Source: Anagrus nilaparvatae (lineage: Eukaryota > Arthropoda > Insecta > Hymenoptera > Mymaridae). From it: a DNA stretch of 64,000 nucleotides. The notes beneath the pieces are model-generated. The model was not told the origin of the DNA, did not search any database, and was given only the letters and a program-made list of their open reading frames with translations. Shown piece by piece: positions 45,967 through 59,934 of this stretch. A program made the translations under genes and the position numbers. The stretch is taken from assembly GCA_022575985.1 (NCBI GenBank), contig JAKSXM010000272.1, positions 6,014,001-6,078,000 on the forward strand. The letters run 5' to 3'. Within the stretch, counting starts at the first letter, position 1, and every line of letters begins with the position of its first letter.

Positions 45967-46106
45967 GAACAGACACAAAAATCGAAGTCACTAGACAGAC
46001 AAAAAGGTATAATTTAAAATTAAATTTAAATTCATTCTTTTTATATACAACTTTGTAATTAAATGACTTATGTATACCACAACATTAAAATGCATTTCAA
46101 TAGTAA

Positions 46107-46171
46107 ATATTAATTTATAAATAAAGAAAAATTCCGTTATATATTAATTTATAAATAAAGAAAAATTCCGT
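46107..46171 (+). repeat. 32-bp tandem duplication
   Basis: ATATTAATTTATAAATAAAG followed by AAAAATTCCGTT occurs twice back to back with almost no difference. Confidence 0.85.
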
Positions 46172-49100
46172 TTTTGGATCATAAGGAAGTTCATAATGGA
46201 TAAAAGCCATGTAAAAGTGCATTACAATACTTAAATAAAGGAGTCTAACGATTTAAGTATTTTTCCTGCTACCTCGTAAAGAAAAATATACTTTGAAACG
46301 AATACTTTGATAAATATACTTTTATTTTTTGTCAAATATAAATACAACCTCAAAATAATAAAAATGATAACTGTATTTTTATATTTTCATAAAAAAGTTA
46401 TTTTTTCAGCAAGTGTATATGCGGTAGATTTGAGAAGAAAAAAACTATACCACTTAATATATAAAGAAAATTTGGACATGTTCGGTATGAAAAAATCGGA
46501 TCTTCTATAACGAATGATATATGTCATAGGATGTATCAGCCCCCAATGATATAAATAAAGTATAAGAAGAAAGCTGGAGGATCCACTTAACTCCCGTCAG
46601 CTTGTACTGTCTTTTTCTTTTCTTTCAGCAAAATTTCGTGCAATGTATATTGATGCGTTAAAGCTATTACTATAATGCCATAGTTTTTTTTTTTTATTTT
46701 ATTCTCATTTCCGATGTGTAACACGTTGTTTTTTTTACCCTGACATTATATTATTTTTACTTTATCGGTCACAATCGATGTTCATTCATTTTATCTTTTT
46801 CTTGCCTTTTTTTATTTTATCGAAGAAACTGGATTCGGTTTTTTTGTCTTATACTATTGTAATGGCATACAAGAAAATGAAGTAGGGAGCAAAGAAATAT
46901 TTATGTATAAGAAAGACAAATATTTGGCTATGTGATTTATGTCTCTTTTTTTGCCTTTTTTCAAGATACAGTATATTAAATTCCTTTATATATTTCAAAA
47001 TTATTGATTACTCAATGGATTATGTCGTTGTATTATGGTAATCAACAAAACCAATTATGTAAAATGAAAAAATTTTTTTCTCTCAAGTTGAAAATAAATC
47101 AAAATTTTACTAATACGTGCTTTAATATTCTGTCCAAAATTTGTTGTAAATTTATTGATTTAAAAAAAGAGCGATTAAGGCCTGGTTACTTAAGTTATAT
47201 TTCCCGCGGATATTAGGATATTAGTATATTCATAATCAATCAATCATAATTGTCAGAACATATAACAAATAAAACATTCTCTTTGTGGTTTTTAACATGC
47301 TCTTCGAAGTTTACCTTTACATTTGTTTTTTATAAGTTTTTGAAAGAATATAATAAAACTAAATAAAAAAAAATAAAAAAACATTGCTTTTTGGTCGCAA
47401 ACAAGAAGCAAAAAAATGAAATTTAATGAAAATTTTTGTGTGTTGATTAATATTTTAAAAACTCTGGTAAGTCAAACAAGAGCAAATGTCATTTTAACGT
47501 AGGCTGGAAAATCAAATATCAAAATAGGTCAATTTGTTTTGTGGCTTTTAGAATAAAATGCAAAGGTAAAATGTGAATCTTCATTCTTACCTAGAAAATT
47601 TATAAATTTAGCACGACTAGTACTTTCTAACAGCAAGCATATAAATAAATTGAAAGGAATAAAATGTTTGGCTAAAATATATTTAATAAAAGAGAAAGAA
47701 AAAATTGAATAAATGATTTGTCAACGTCTAAATAAATCCATAAGAAAATTCTGAAGAAAAAGTAATCAAAATTCTATTAAAATAAATAATTATAATATTT
47801 GTCCCCAATGATTTAGTAATTTAACGCAGATGTTGATTAAATTTATAATTATACAGTTTTGTAGAAAGTTTTATAAAAAATGTCACCTTTCAATAAAACT
47901 TGAGGTAAAAAAAAACTATAAACTTTGCTATATTTGTTTCTATCAGGGGTTGATTTCAACATATTATAGCTTTAAAATTATAGTTAAAATTTTCTTCCGA
48001 ATCAAATACTTAGAAAATTTCTCTTCCCTCATTTATTTTCGCTTTTTTTCCTTGCTAATGGCTTAATTGAATTCCGATAATCTAAAGAACTTTGTTTCCT
48101 ATCTTTTACAGTCATACGTAATACAAAAAACTTTATAGATAGATTTTACCCTCTCACCCTCTCACTCTCTATCTCTCTCTCTCTTTTTGTGGTTTACTAT
48201 ATTCATGTTTTAGTGTGGTTTTCTGTGTTGTAAGTTATATGAATCAAAAGCAGATTTTCAAACGTCTGTTACTGACGTAATTATTGAAATTTTGATTTTC
48301 TTATATTTTATTACAATTAAATATATTCAATTGATTAATTTGTTTTCATGTATGATTCGATCAACAAAAAAAATAATTAAAAGTTTAAAACAACTTTTGG
48401 CATTACATCAAAATCATGATTTTTGTTGTTACATGGAAAATAAAAACTAAAAATGAAGAAAAGTTACTTTTTAGAGTTTTCTCTTATAAATTGTATTTGT
48501 AAAAGACCAAACTTTGTTTTTTATTCCCCCACCTTTTCTTAGTTTGTCAAAAACTTTTTTTAAACATATTTTTTATTTATTTCAATAAATTTTTTACGAA
48601 TTTTATTTACTTTTTCTTTTTCAGAAAATTATAAAATTGTTTATAAAAGTGAAAAATTTTGTAAACAACTTTTACAAGCTTAAATACTACGAAGTTTTAA
48701 AAAGTAACATTTTCGTTAATTTACTTGTTATTGTTTACTGAGTTAAGTTTTTTTCTCAGTTTTCTTTTTTAACTAAATCTATAGAGCAAAATGAGGAAAA
48801 TTGATAAATTTGAAAGTTTAGAAAATTGACTGTTTTTGAAGTTTTAGTTTAAAATTTCTTAAAAGTCTAACTAGATTTATTTCCACATTTTTTCTGAGGG
48901 TTTAAGAACCTATGAAAGTCTAAATCTTATTTTGAGAAATGAAAAATAAAAAATTATCCCCAATCTTTACTCAATAAAATTTGAATTTCTTTTGTCTAAA
49001 ACCAATAATAATTAACGAAAAATAATTTTTCTTTCCATTGAACAATAATGTAAATATCGCATTCATTTTATTTATTCAATCGAAAGTTTCCTTGAATCGT

Positions 49101-50949
49101 TAGGTGTGTCATTGGCAGAGTAACAAAGACTTTTTCATCATTAATAAATCAAAGAATTATAAATGTCTCTCTCTCTCTGTATTTCTACAAATTAGAATAT
49201 GAAAATGAATTCGAAAATATCTGTAATATTTCTTTCTTTGCAAACCCCTTTTTTCGAATCGAACATTTTGAACCCTCTTAAAAATGATTATTGTTATTAT
49301 TTTTGATTTAAAATAATGTCATTCGGTTGATTTTATTTATAAATTTTTTTGCGAAAGGGTTTTATTTTCTATGTTTTTGACATAAACCGATGAGAATTCA
49401 CATAAACGATTGACGCATTTATTATAAAATAAAGTTTATACAGATTTTAAAAAGTTTAGAGAGAAAATTTTTGTTTTCTTTTTTACTGTTTTTGATTTTA
49501 ACAAAGTCTGTAAAAAATTTTTTGACTGATAGATTCAAGTAAAAGTTTTGATTATTTCTTATACATTTTATAAAGCAACCCTTATTGCTTTAATGCGTTT
49601 AATGGATTTGAAAATTTTCAAGTAAAACTTATTTTAAAATATTATTTCTTTTATAGGAAGAAAAGTTAAAATATTTAAATGAAAGATTAAATTATATTTT
49701 ATGGATAGAATAAAATTTTTTATATTTTTGTTATTAGTTTTCATTCCAATAATGCTAAAAATTTATAAAAAGTATTTAAAAAAAAAATGAATCAGATAAT
49801 GGAATTCAAAAAAACTAATATGAAAATCAGTTTTGCTATTGCAAAGTATTTTGAGGAGCCAAATATCGTGGACCACCCTTGTCAGTAAGATAAAAGATAA
49901 TGGTATAATTTTTTTAATTTAAATTTTCATTTAAAATAAATATTCTGCACAGAGAGTTAATTAAATAATTTTCTTAAAATGCTCTTTTATAAAATAGAGT
50001 TTAAAAATAGAGTAAAGGACATTTTATTTCAGTTTGTAAAAGCTTTATGCATATAAAATAATTATGCAACTAGTCTAGTTTATGTCATCATCATCATCAT
50101 CATCATCTTTTGTCTTTATATCTTTTTGAGCATGATTAAAACTTGATTGCATTATTGTATTACGTTTACGATTCTTATGCCTGACCTCATGACTCTCATA
50201 CATGTAAACTAAAGCACCGAGTAACCTAACGTTATAGTACTGCATGCCGCTGCCGCTGTCAACTAAATAATAGCATAAATTCACAAAGGTTTTACTAAAT
50301 TTTAAACTTATTAAATTTGTTGACATTCATAATATTTTATTACATGAAAATACAAAATTTTATTTAATTTATTCACAAATAAAACTGCTTGCTTTTACAC
50401 ACACTGTAAAAATATGTTGCTTGAATTTTTAAGTATGCATTTAAGCAGTTACTCAAAACTTTATCCTAATCTTATAAGGCCAAATATTCGAAGAAAATTT
50501 TAAAAATATGCAAATCATCATAAAGTTTCATAATTATCTACATTGTTAAAATCCTGTAAATTTACAAAAAAATTAGTAAATTGCGAAAAATTATTAATAA
50601 ATTTTCTATAAAAATTGTAAATTTACTAAATTTTCGTCAATTTACAACTATTTTTCGCAAAATTACGACAAAAAATTTTGAGTTTACAACTTTTTTCATG
50701 AATTTAAAAAAAAAAATTATAGAAAATCGATTTTTAGTTAATTTACGAAAATTTGGTAAATTTAAAATTCTTATAGAAAATGTACTAATAATTTTTCGCA
50801 AATAGTCAATTTTAATAACTTATAATTAACAACAGTGCTTATAAAAAAATAAATATTTTTTATTTCATGATATACATATGCTTTACTTTTTGCCCACTAA
50901 ATCTGTCTTTAATCAGCAATAATAATGAAACAAAAAATACTATAAAATA
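46172..50949. other. Long AT-rich non-coding stretch
   Basis: No recognised gene. A CT-rich microsatellite lies at 48150-48187 and a TCA/GAT run at about 50085-50107. Open frames at 46307, 47004, 47830, 50075 (-) and 50581 lack family motifs; the last is an AT-rich low-complexity patch of AAATTTAC/TTTTCG words (50540-50815). Confidence 0.35.
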
Positions 50950-51080
50950 CAAGGAAGCCCCTAAATAAAAATTATCTTAAGTTCCTATACTTAAATTATA
51001 CTAAGTCCCTTTGCCCCCCCCCCCCCCAAACGACATGCTTGAAGTACCCTTCCTACCTATAAACATGTTTCATGTTAATA
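50950..51080 (+). repeat. Poly-C dispersed repeat, copy D (3' part)
   Basis: AGCCCCTAAATAAAAATTAT, TTAAATTATACTAAGTCCCT, a run of 14 C (51014-51027), ACGACATGCTTGAAGTACCC, then AACATGTTTCATGTTAATA. The order matches the end of copies A and B; the start is missing. Confidence 0.7.
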
Positions 51081-54000
51081 AATATATGTATTACATCAAA
51101 AGGTTAAAAAAGTTAAACAAGCTTTACTAAAAAGTTTTACATCTGTGACTCTAAGGCAGAGAGGCATAACCCACTGATATAAGTTTTCGAGTAAATAAAA
51201 ACTTGAATATTATATATTTTGCTTAAAAATTCAGGCCCTTTCTTTTAGATTACCTCTTTTATTAATTGTTACCCACGAAAATTGAACGTTCACCTATTAT
51301 ACAAGAACATGGCAAGCCTGAATAAATTTAGTTTTTAATAATTGATTATTTGAAGAAAAATATTATTGCAAATAATTCTATTAAATTTCAACCTCGTTAA
51401 AATACTAATTTGAAAAGCTTTCGTTATTTGTAACGAATAGAAATATACATGACTGACCTTAAATTATTTAGCTGAAAATATACTTTTAATAATGATAAGT
51501 AATAAATCAAATTTTTAAGTGTCGCCATAAAGCAGTTTGAAATCAATAGAAAAATATGTAAAAACAATTTTTCAATAAATACCCTCGAGCGTATATTTCA
51601 TCCTTTTAATGTTATCGGTATTTTGGTTTTATCACTAGTTTCCTTTTTTTATCTACGTATGTAAATGGTAATAGCACACCCTATTTCACTTGCAAAACAT
51701 TAACTGCAGTAGCCGAGAACGTGTGTTAGGTATATATAGAGAGAGAAACAGAAGACCAGAGTCGTTTGTCCGATATTGGTAAAGTATATCACCTGTTGCT
51801 ATAACTAAAACGATGGGGTTCGGGAAACGAGGGTTATATAAACTTTGAAGGCTATTTTCATGGAATTTCTGAAAAGGGAATGAAAAAGGACGACCCTATA
51901 ATATTGGTAAGTGTATAATGTATATACTAGCCGGCGGCACGAACGACATCAAATTTAACAAACTTGCTATATTTCGCGCTTTACTAACGTCTTTTAAAGT
52001 GCTATAAGGGTTCTTTTCAAGATATACCCTTAACTTTCTCAAGTTTCTATAAATCTAAGTCAAAGACAAGTCAGACTTGAAAACAAAAATAAAGGGTCAG
52101 AAGATGCTCAATTGTAAAGTGACCTCAAATTAAATCTTCATGGTTTGTAGGCGTTGAGTATAATTTAATTTATATTCGTTTGTCAAAAATTAAAGAAAAT
52201 AAAACTTTAAGATTATATGATATTATAACTTTGAAATAATATTATGCTGATGCCATGAGTTTTAAAATATTTTTGAATTAAATATTTAGTCATTTTAGAA
52301 ACTTTAAATAAAATTTATAAAGTTATTGACAATAAATAAACAGAACCTTGAGCTCTCGCTTGAGCTGTACCTGCAGATTAAGTCATGTAATTTTTGTGTT
52401 AATATTGATAACCGAAAAAAAATTCTGGTTTTGGCAAAAGGATTTTTTTTCTTTAAACTATTGCAAATGACTTAAAATTTGTAGAAAAAAAATTATTTGC
52501 TCCTTGTAAAAATTTGGCACAAAATGCTATATTGTGAGACTTGAGAAAAATTTTATTTTAAATTTGGGGTCCATTGAAATGTAAAAGGTTAAATGCAAAA
52601 AATCCTCTTAATTCAAACGGAATTTAATTTTTAGCAATTTAGTTTTAGTTTTTGCAATATATAGGTTATATCATAAGAACGCAAATGTCTCGAAGTAGTA
52701 TAGCAGTATATATTTAGCGACTTAAGTATCTCGATTAAAATCGAATTTTAAAAACTAACAAATGATAAATAGTATGAAATAAAAAAATCAACGGTATTTT
52801 AAAAATTGTTAATAGTATAATAAATTCAAATCTAAAATTTACAAATCACAATTATTTGTGAACATTTTTGGGGCGGATGTCACATTCTCCCTCCAACCAC
52901 CCGGTAAAACAAAAAATAGACATGCTATATAATTATAAGAACGGTTTTATTAGAAGAACTAAAAAATTACGTCAAAAATATTATGGGTTAACAAATATCC
53001 TGAGAAAGTATAAAAATATTATTAATTTGGGGGTAGTTTTTACATCCTACAATTAGTCCTAATATCCGAATTTCGATCTGTTATCAATTAAATCTAATAC
53101 TTTGATGATAATAATAATACCCTTAAAATAACTTGTTTTTATTTTTTATTATTATTACATAAAGTTTACAACAATGCAAAAAATGACTAACGTAGTATAC
53201 AACGTAAACAGTTTATAGTTTTTTGAAATCCAGTTTTTAAAAAAATGCATAAAATATACGTATATATTTATATATTTTATACTATTTATAATAAAACTTT
53301 TCTAATACCCATTTGAAAATGTACTATTAATTTAAAAATTGAACAGTTAGATTACTTTATTGAAATTTCAAGCATGACTAGAAATGTATTTAAGGTTTTT
53401 ATTTAGTTATATTGGTTATTAATAATTTAAATAAGTTTAATAATAAGCCAAATATTTAAAAAAATTTTCTTCCAATTATATATTACGTGGTTAAAGTCAT
53501 CTGAAGAAAATCAGAATATAATATCCCAAAAATTTAATACTCTGCTTCAAATCCAAAGTTTAAATAAGATTCACATTTTTGTTTTGATAAACGCTAATTT
53601 TTTCCCATAAAAAAAAATAAATCAGTATAATTATTATTTTAACCAATATACAAGGTTCATAAATTAAAAAATATTACATTTAATTTGTATAAAAGTATGT
53701 TTTTTTCTGCTTTATTTTATCGAGAAAAAATAATGATATATAGGTATTTATAAATAAAAAAGGTAAAAAGAGAAATATATGTACATACAGTCAAGTTATA
53801 TAGGGAGGAATCGTGCGTGCAAAAAGTTCAAAAGAACAAAAAAAAAAAGAATCCATTTTGATAATGGCAGGGTTACATTCAGAAGCTAGTTTTATATATA
53901 CAAAAGTTATAGCTCTCGGTATAAAGCTCTGCGGGGATTTGGCAGGCCATCGTCACCCTCAATTCAAATATACGTATGTTAGTTTTATACGTGTGTACGT

Positions 54001-55137
54001 GAGAAACCTTCAATTTTACTTTTTAAGTATTGTATACGTGGTTGAGATTTTTTTTTGTTTTGACGCTGAAATATTATCCAAAAAATAAAATAAAAAATGT
54101 TTTCTATTAAAAAAATTCCTTATTCATTATTATTCATACTGCATTTATTGAAAAATTTATACTGTAATTAGTAATATTGAATTTTTTGTTTTTATAAGTA
54201 AACTTTTCAGTTTTTTAAGATACATTAAAATTCAAAAACTAAATCTTGAAACTAAAACTGGAATCTTGAAAAAAAGATGGTACTTTTTTGTTGAATATAA
54301 TAAAAGTTAATTTTAATGAATTCAGAGAAAACGATCTGTTAAGGTTTTTAATAGGATAAGCTAATTGTTAGATATTATTGGTTTAGAAAGCTGAATGTTA
54401 TAGGTATAAGTCGTTGACAATGAAAATGAGTTGAATCGTCTGTTTTCTATGTTAATACCATTCGAGGATAGTTAGTAAGTTGGTTTGTGAGCTGAATTAT
54501 AATGTCTTTTCTTTATATAACTTGAAAAAAGTAGCAGAGAAAAAATAATGAAAGATACAAAATACAAAACTTAAACCAAGGAACTACACTATGATATTTT
54601 GATTTTTACTTTTAAAACTTTAAAATTTTGCCAATTCCTTGCAAATTCGTAGTTGAAGAAGCGCTAACTACCCCATGAAACTCAACTTTGACTGTCCTCC
54701 TTGTATTAAAAATTAAGAAGCAATTTTATTTGTGAGGTAAATTTTATCCCAAATTGGTATTGAAAAGATTCTGTAGCAACATAGTTTTCATTATTATAAT
54801 AAAAATCAACTATTTTTTTCACGTAACTATTTTTTTCATTTAAAAATAATCCAATAGTAAACATTTTTCTAGCAAGAAGTGAATTAATTTCAACATTTTC
54901 AACAGGCTATAATTATAAGGAAGCTATATTACCTATAAATTAAGGGAAAATTATGAAAAACTCTCGAAGTTATCTTTCTTACGAATACGAGTGTGTAATT
55001 CGTTAAAAAAATGGGTAAAATTAACTTGGAATGATGAAAATCCAAGAATGATCCTTGAAGTTATTTTCAGATAGAGCCTGATTAATTCAAGTTTATAAAG
55101 TTTAATTTAAAATTAAGTATGTGCTATTCAACGTATT
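51081..55137. other. Long AT-rich non-coding stretch
   Basis: No recognised gene. A less AT-rich patch at 51690-51910 contains TATATATAGAGAGAGAAACA and GGTAAGTG and could be a 5' exon or promoter, but no supported product emerges. The 91-codon frame at 53813-54088 includes a segment (MAGLHSEASFIYTKVIALGI) followed by a GTATGT donor-like site; it remains unassigned. Confidence 0.35.
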
Positions 55138-55350
55138 AACATGGAAGATGTTTATAGTAAATTTTACCCCAGTAAGTCTGAAAATCGAGGAGGACGGATC
55201 AAATATTGGTCAAATGGGACTTAGAATAATTTGAGTTTAGGGATTATTTAATTTTACAAGGATTTTAGGAAGCTAGAATGTTTGTAAAACATAATAATAA
55301 TAATGTTCCATGCAAGTTGTTATTCGTGTACATATGAAAACCCGTTATAA
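55138..55350 (-). repeat. Poly-C dispersed repeat, copy E (reverse)
   Basis: In reverse it begins TTATAACGGGTTTTCATATG and TTGCATGGAACATT, contains AAATTATTCTAAGTCCCATT, and closes with CATCTTCCATGTTAATACG. It has both ends but no long C run, suggesting either the ancestral state or loss of the run. Confidence 0.65.
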
Positions 55351-57378
55351 TATTTTTTTTTTTTTTAATTTGAACGCAGGTTTTTGCTAATTGCAAGTTA
55401 ACTGAAAGGTAGAACGCTATCCGGAAGTAGCTTTAGGAATGCTAAGGTCTTTATGAGACCAACATGTTGGTCTGACTGTTTTAGATATATTATTATCAAT
55501 TTTATTTGAATAGTTTATTTATTTTGTTCTACTTTAATTGATTTATTAACAAATTTTATTACCCATATTATATCTATATATATCAACAGTATAATTAAAG
55601 GAATATCATTTTTGATACTTATGAAATATTAATAATCCAAGAACATTTTTCTTTTCTAATAGTATCAAAACAATATATAACAGTATAATGATATATATTG
55701 AATATATCTATATTATACGATGACATGAGTAGAATAATAAATAAAATAGAAAAAAGGATGATTGACTATATAAATATAAGAATCTTAGACCCTCCTTCTC
55801 TCTCTCTCTACAATATCATAAGAATAAAATCGAACAAAAAAAAAAGGTAAAAGGAAAAGTGAGTTGTTTAGAGGATAGTGACAATATCATTAATCAAAAG
55901 TAATACGAGAAAGCCATTCGTACTAAAATTATATATTAGGCTGAAAGCTGTTCTTAAAATATCCATTACTTTTTTCATTTTTTTGGCTATTTTAGGAACT
56001 CTTAAAAACTTTCTTCTTCCAGTTAGCAGTAGGATTATTATCAGTACACTCATAATAACGCAAACGACATTCATACACTTTCACGTAGATTCCTCAGTAA
56101 AGATTTAATAACTCCTGTTTCACTCTTAAGATCTTCATTAATAAAAATCAGGCCTAATTTTAAAGCATTATAGGTGCCCTCATCGGTACCCTCACATTTT
56201 TAAGATTCATATTCGTCATCTCTTTTTGTTAGCACTACGTTTCTCTGGAACTCTTTACCCCCCAACTACAAGATAATCCTCATCCCTTGATACTTTCAAA
56301 AATAATTTCTTATTAAACGATAACATCAACTAAATGTATGTTACACTCCAACTATAATAATCTATACTATTACTCTACACATGCTCTCATTTACTATTGA
56401 ATGCACTATTTTTCTCGGACATTTTATCTAATAAGTTATTCTGTTACTTATACACTTCAAATGTTTTTGTAATTATATAAATTGTGCAAGATATATTTTA
56501 CTCTCGGCATATTTTTTACAATAAAAAAAATATCAAAAGTTGATATATACTTAACAAGGATAAAAAAGTCACTACTTTTTAATCGTTTAATTAAATAACA
56601 ATTTTGGACAAAATCTAGCAGACTTGAAATTATGTTTACCTTTTTTTAATATAAAATTTTAGAAATCTAAGTTTTTTTACTGAGGATTAATTTGCTACTT
56701 ATGTCTGATGAGAATTGTGGTTTACTAACAAAACGCCATGTTTAAATAAAGTAAAAGATCTATAATTTTATTTTTTAATATTTTACATTATGGTCAAAAT
56801 GGTCAATGTATTTTATAAATATAAATACATAATATCATAATATAACGTTCAGGCTAATATATATTTTAGGGTGTATAGACTAAAATTTAGGTAATATATA
56901 TATAAAATAAGTCGAAAAGCTGATCAAAAATATAAACGCGTATAAAAATATTTAATTCACGTTAACTTCTAGTTACATTAAATAATTTTCTTATATTTCA
57001 ATTCTTTAGGCGTTTTTGATAAATTTATTTCTTTTCTATTCTCTTTCCTATACATTTAATGCAAAGAAATATTCAATATTTATATAAAAAAAATATATTA
57101 TTCGATTTTATTTAATCTATTACAAGTAATTTTTTGTACATTAATTTTTTACTTCTGATATGTCTAGTTAATTATTATTGTTATTATTATTACAATCCTT
57201 ATTCTGCGAAGACAAAAATATGGTTCACTCTTTACATACACATGAGTAAAAGATAATGAAGACAATATTTATAATTATATTTATTTATGCAATTTGTTTT
57301 ACATAAAATTGTATATTTTAATATATTAAGAATTTTAAAAAAAAAATTTTTTTTTAGAATTTTCAGCAGAGATTATTT
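55351..57378. other. AT-rich stretch, no gene seen
   Basis: Open frames on both strands near 55870-56108 are mutual shadows with membrane-like AT-rich composition and no motif. C-rich short patches occur at 56170-56290. A TTATTG run lies at 57170-57192. Confidence 0.35.
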
Positions 57379-58497
57379 TTATTCATAACTCTTCATTATA
57401 TTAGAATGGATAAATTTTTTAAAGTCACTTAAACTAAGTTCTTTAATATTTTTGAAATTTAGTGTGTCAGTTGAAGTATTCCATTCTCTATTAGGCTTAA
57501 TAAATGGAGAATTAAATACAAAATTTGATTTTGCTTTTTGTTGTTCTAAAGGCCTAGGATTTCTTAAATTATATTTACGAGTACGAATGTGAATGTATAT
57601 TTATTAGTATTATCACGGTCTAACATTAATTCATCACAAACAAATTTTAGGTCACATGCAAGATGGTGTAATTGTATTGTGTGTATGTTTAGTTTAATAG
57701 ATATATTTTTATAAGAATGGTCATCGTACTTCATTTTTTCTCCAATTCTGTATGCTGTATACCTTATAAAGTTATGTGGCACAGAGTCCAGTCTATTGAA
57801 AAGTGTTTTGGTGTACGGCGACCATATCACTGAGCCAAATGTGAGAAGAGGCATGATGAGAGTGTTAAATAAGTAGCTAAAAGTATTTGAAGATTTAAAA
57901 TCTTTCGATGCTCTCTTTATCATTCCAATTCTTTTGTTGGATTTAGCAATTACTTTATTGATGTGAGGTTCAAATGTCCATCTCGCATCCAGTATTACAC
58001 CCAAGTCCCTGATTTCAGTAACTCTAGTGATAGACATGCCATTGAATAGATAGTGAAATGTAAATTCTTTTCTTTTAGTAAAACTAATAATCTGTGATTT
58101 CTTTATGTTAAAATTTAAACCATTTTCAATGGACCATTGGAAAAGATTGTTTATATTACATTGAAGTAGTATACTGTCAATGGGTGATGTTCTAGTTTTT
58201 CTGAGACGGGTGTCATCGGCGAAAAGTTCAAGGGTGGAATACTGGATACACTGGTCAGGTAGATCATTGATAAATATTAAGAATAAAAGAGGACCATAGT
58301 GTGAGCCTTGGGCCACTCTTGATGTACAATCAAACCAGTTTGAATAAGAACCTTTTAAAGATACTGCTAGTTTTCTTCCAAATAAATAGGATTTAATTCA
58401 GGTTAAGGCTTTATCTCTAATTCCTATGTGGTCTAATTTTCTGACCATAAGATCTAGATCAACTTTGTCAAATGCTTTAGAGTAGTCTAGATAGACT
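57379..58497 (-). pseudogene. 5'-truncated non-LTR reverse transcriptase fragment
   Basis: The minus strand starts at VYLDYSKAFDKVDLDLM (motif A, about 58490), a TGA in place of a Trp-like codon near 58400, then SRVAQGSHYGPLLFLIFIND (motif B), STLELFADDTRL (motif C), GLNFNIKKSQIISF, EIRDLGVILDARWTFEPHI, and MPLLTFGSVIWSPY. A 250-codon frame (58316-57564) is open. After a shift it continues RTRKYNLRNPRPL to a stop at 57379-57381. It is cut off sharply at 58497, a typical 5' truncation. Confidence 0.9.
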
Positions 58498-59639
58498 CAA
58501 TCCATTTGAAAATATTACTACTAAAATTTTTTTATTTTTCAGCCAGATACAACTAAATATAGCTTTCGAAGTTCATTTACGTTTGTAATACACAATATCA
58601 ATTTATTTTCCTTTTTACTATACCTGTGTCTATATTCATGCAAAAAATTTGATTTGCAAAATTATTTAATTTTAAACGAAAATAAAAACCAAGTTCAATA
58701 TTGTGAGAAATTAAAGTAAAATAAATTAAGAATAATGATTTTTTTTAATAGCGTGGGCCGTGTTGGTCTCAGCTGAGTCTATAGCTTGACTGCCTGAATG
58801 AGACATTTTTAAATGTAGTTTTTGGGAACGTGGTTCCTTTGATTTCCCTTTTAATGAGTATCTTTCAAGAAAAACATCATAGACAAATTATTAAAAAAAT
58901 TTCCATTTTATAAAAAAATGCATTAAAAAAAAAAGAAATTGTTTACTTTTCGGTAATTACAAAAATTTTATTTTTAAGGTGACTAAATAACAATTAAAAA
59001 TTTTATAATTTTATTAATAATTTATAATTTTATCTTATTATAATAAAAATTTTAAAGGTATAGACCCAAAGTTTTTTTTTCTATAATTATCTTGTTTTTC
59101 AACTTTTGATCTTCAAACATTTGTATTTGATAGTAAATAGATTGGAATGTCTAAAGTCTACAAGATAAAAATAAATATTAAGTTAATCTGAAAAAATTTG
59201 AATTTTTAAATTATTATTGAAAATAAAAAAAAAATTATTTAATAATTAATTAAAATATAATGCAAATCTACCATCAAAAATTTGACAGAAATATAATTTA
59301 AATTAAAATACGGAAATCATCGATCCCATGAAAGTTCTCATGTTTCTTGACACGTAAAAATTTTTTTTTTTCCTATTACGACCTGAGAATAGAATAAAAA
59401 TACAAATTCAAATTTTGCCGAAAAACGGTACACAGTGGGTGAAATTTTGCTTAAAAATTTGGGTCTCCGGAAAATTTTCGATTAAAACCTACGTTTTTTT
59501 TGTTGAGATTTTGTGTGAAATTTACGGCACTTTTAAAAAGATGGCTGAGTACTAAAATTTGCATTTAAAATGTCCCACTCAGGAAAAATTTTTTAAAATC
59601 AATATAAAGAGCTGAAATTGGAGCTCACATCTAAGTTTG
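58498..59639. other. AT-rich stretch, no gene seen
   Basis: Composed of AT-rich DNA with A/T runs. A slightly GC-richer patch at 58750-58860 has no supported frame. Confidence 0.35.
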
Positions 59640-59934
59640 GAACATTTTTTTGGGTGAGAGAAAAAAACGCTGCCAAGTGATTGGCACTATGGTTCCTCAT
59701 TAACAATAGCAAAATATTTATAATGGTCTATTTTATCTAATAAAAATTATAATTTGAGATATCAGAATTTCATAAAAAAAAGTTAAATACCGTATTTTAA
59801 AAGAAAAAAAATGTTGCTGTGATTTAATGTTTTTTATTTAACAAATTTTTAGAAAAAAATTTTCAATAAACTAGGTATTACACTTAAAAAAAAAACAATA
59901 TTACAGATTTTTTAATTTTTTTGTTTTATTAATA

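Larger units (their letters stand above)
40610..46000 (+). mobile_element. Penelope-like element, copy 2, carrying nested insertions
   Basis: The RT C-terminal half and GIY-YIG nuclease (40610-42530, interrupted at 40730-41666) are followed by a 3' region that resumes after a non-LTR insertion (about 42590-45660) and ends past a hammerhead-like motif at 45934-45966. The resumed 3' region shares GTGTAAATA and ATAATTTTAT blocks with the 3' region of copy 1. Boundaries near 40610 and 46000 are estimates; the 3' assignment after the insertion rests on those short matches plus the motif. Confidence 0.75.

Noticed and set aside
50075..50326. 83-codon minus-strand frame ending in poly-Asp
   Set aside because: The Asp run is a GAT microsatellite and no homologous domain is visible.
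53813..54088. 91-codon frame from a GTG
   Set aside because: Non-ATG start in a eukaryote and no motif. A short inner segment could be an exon but cannot be supported.
55868..56108. Overlapping membrane-like frames on both strands
   Set aside because: Each is a shadow of the other; hydrophobic Ile/Leu/Phe content follows from AT-rich DNA.
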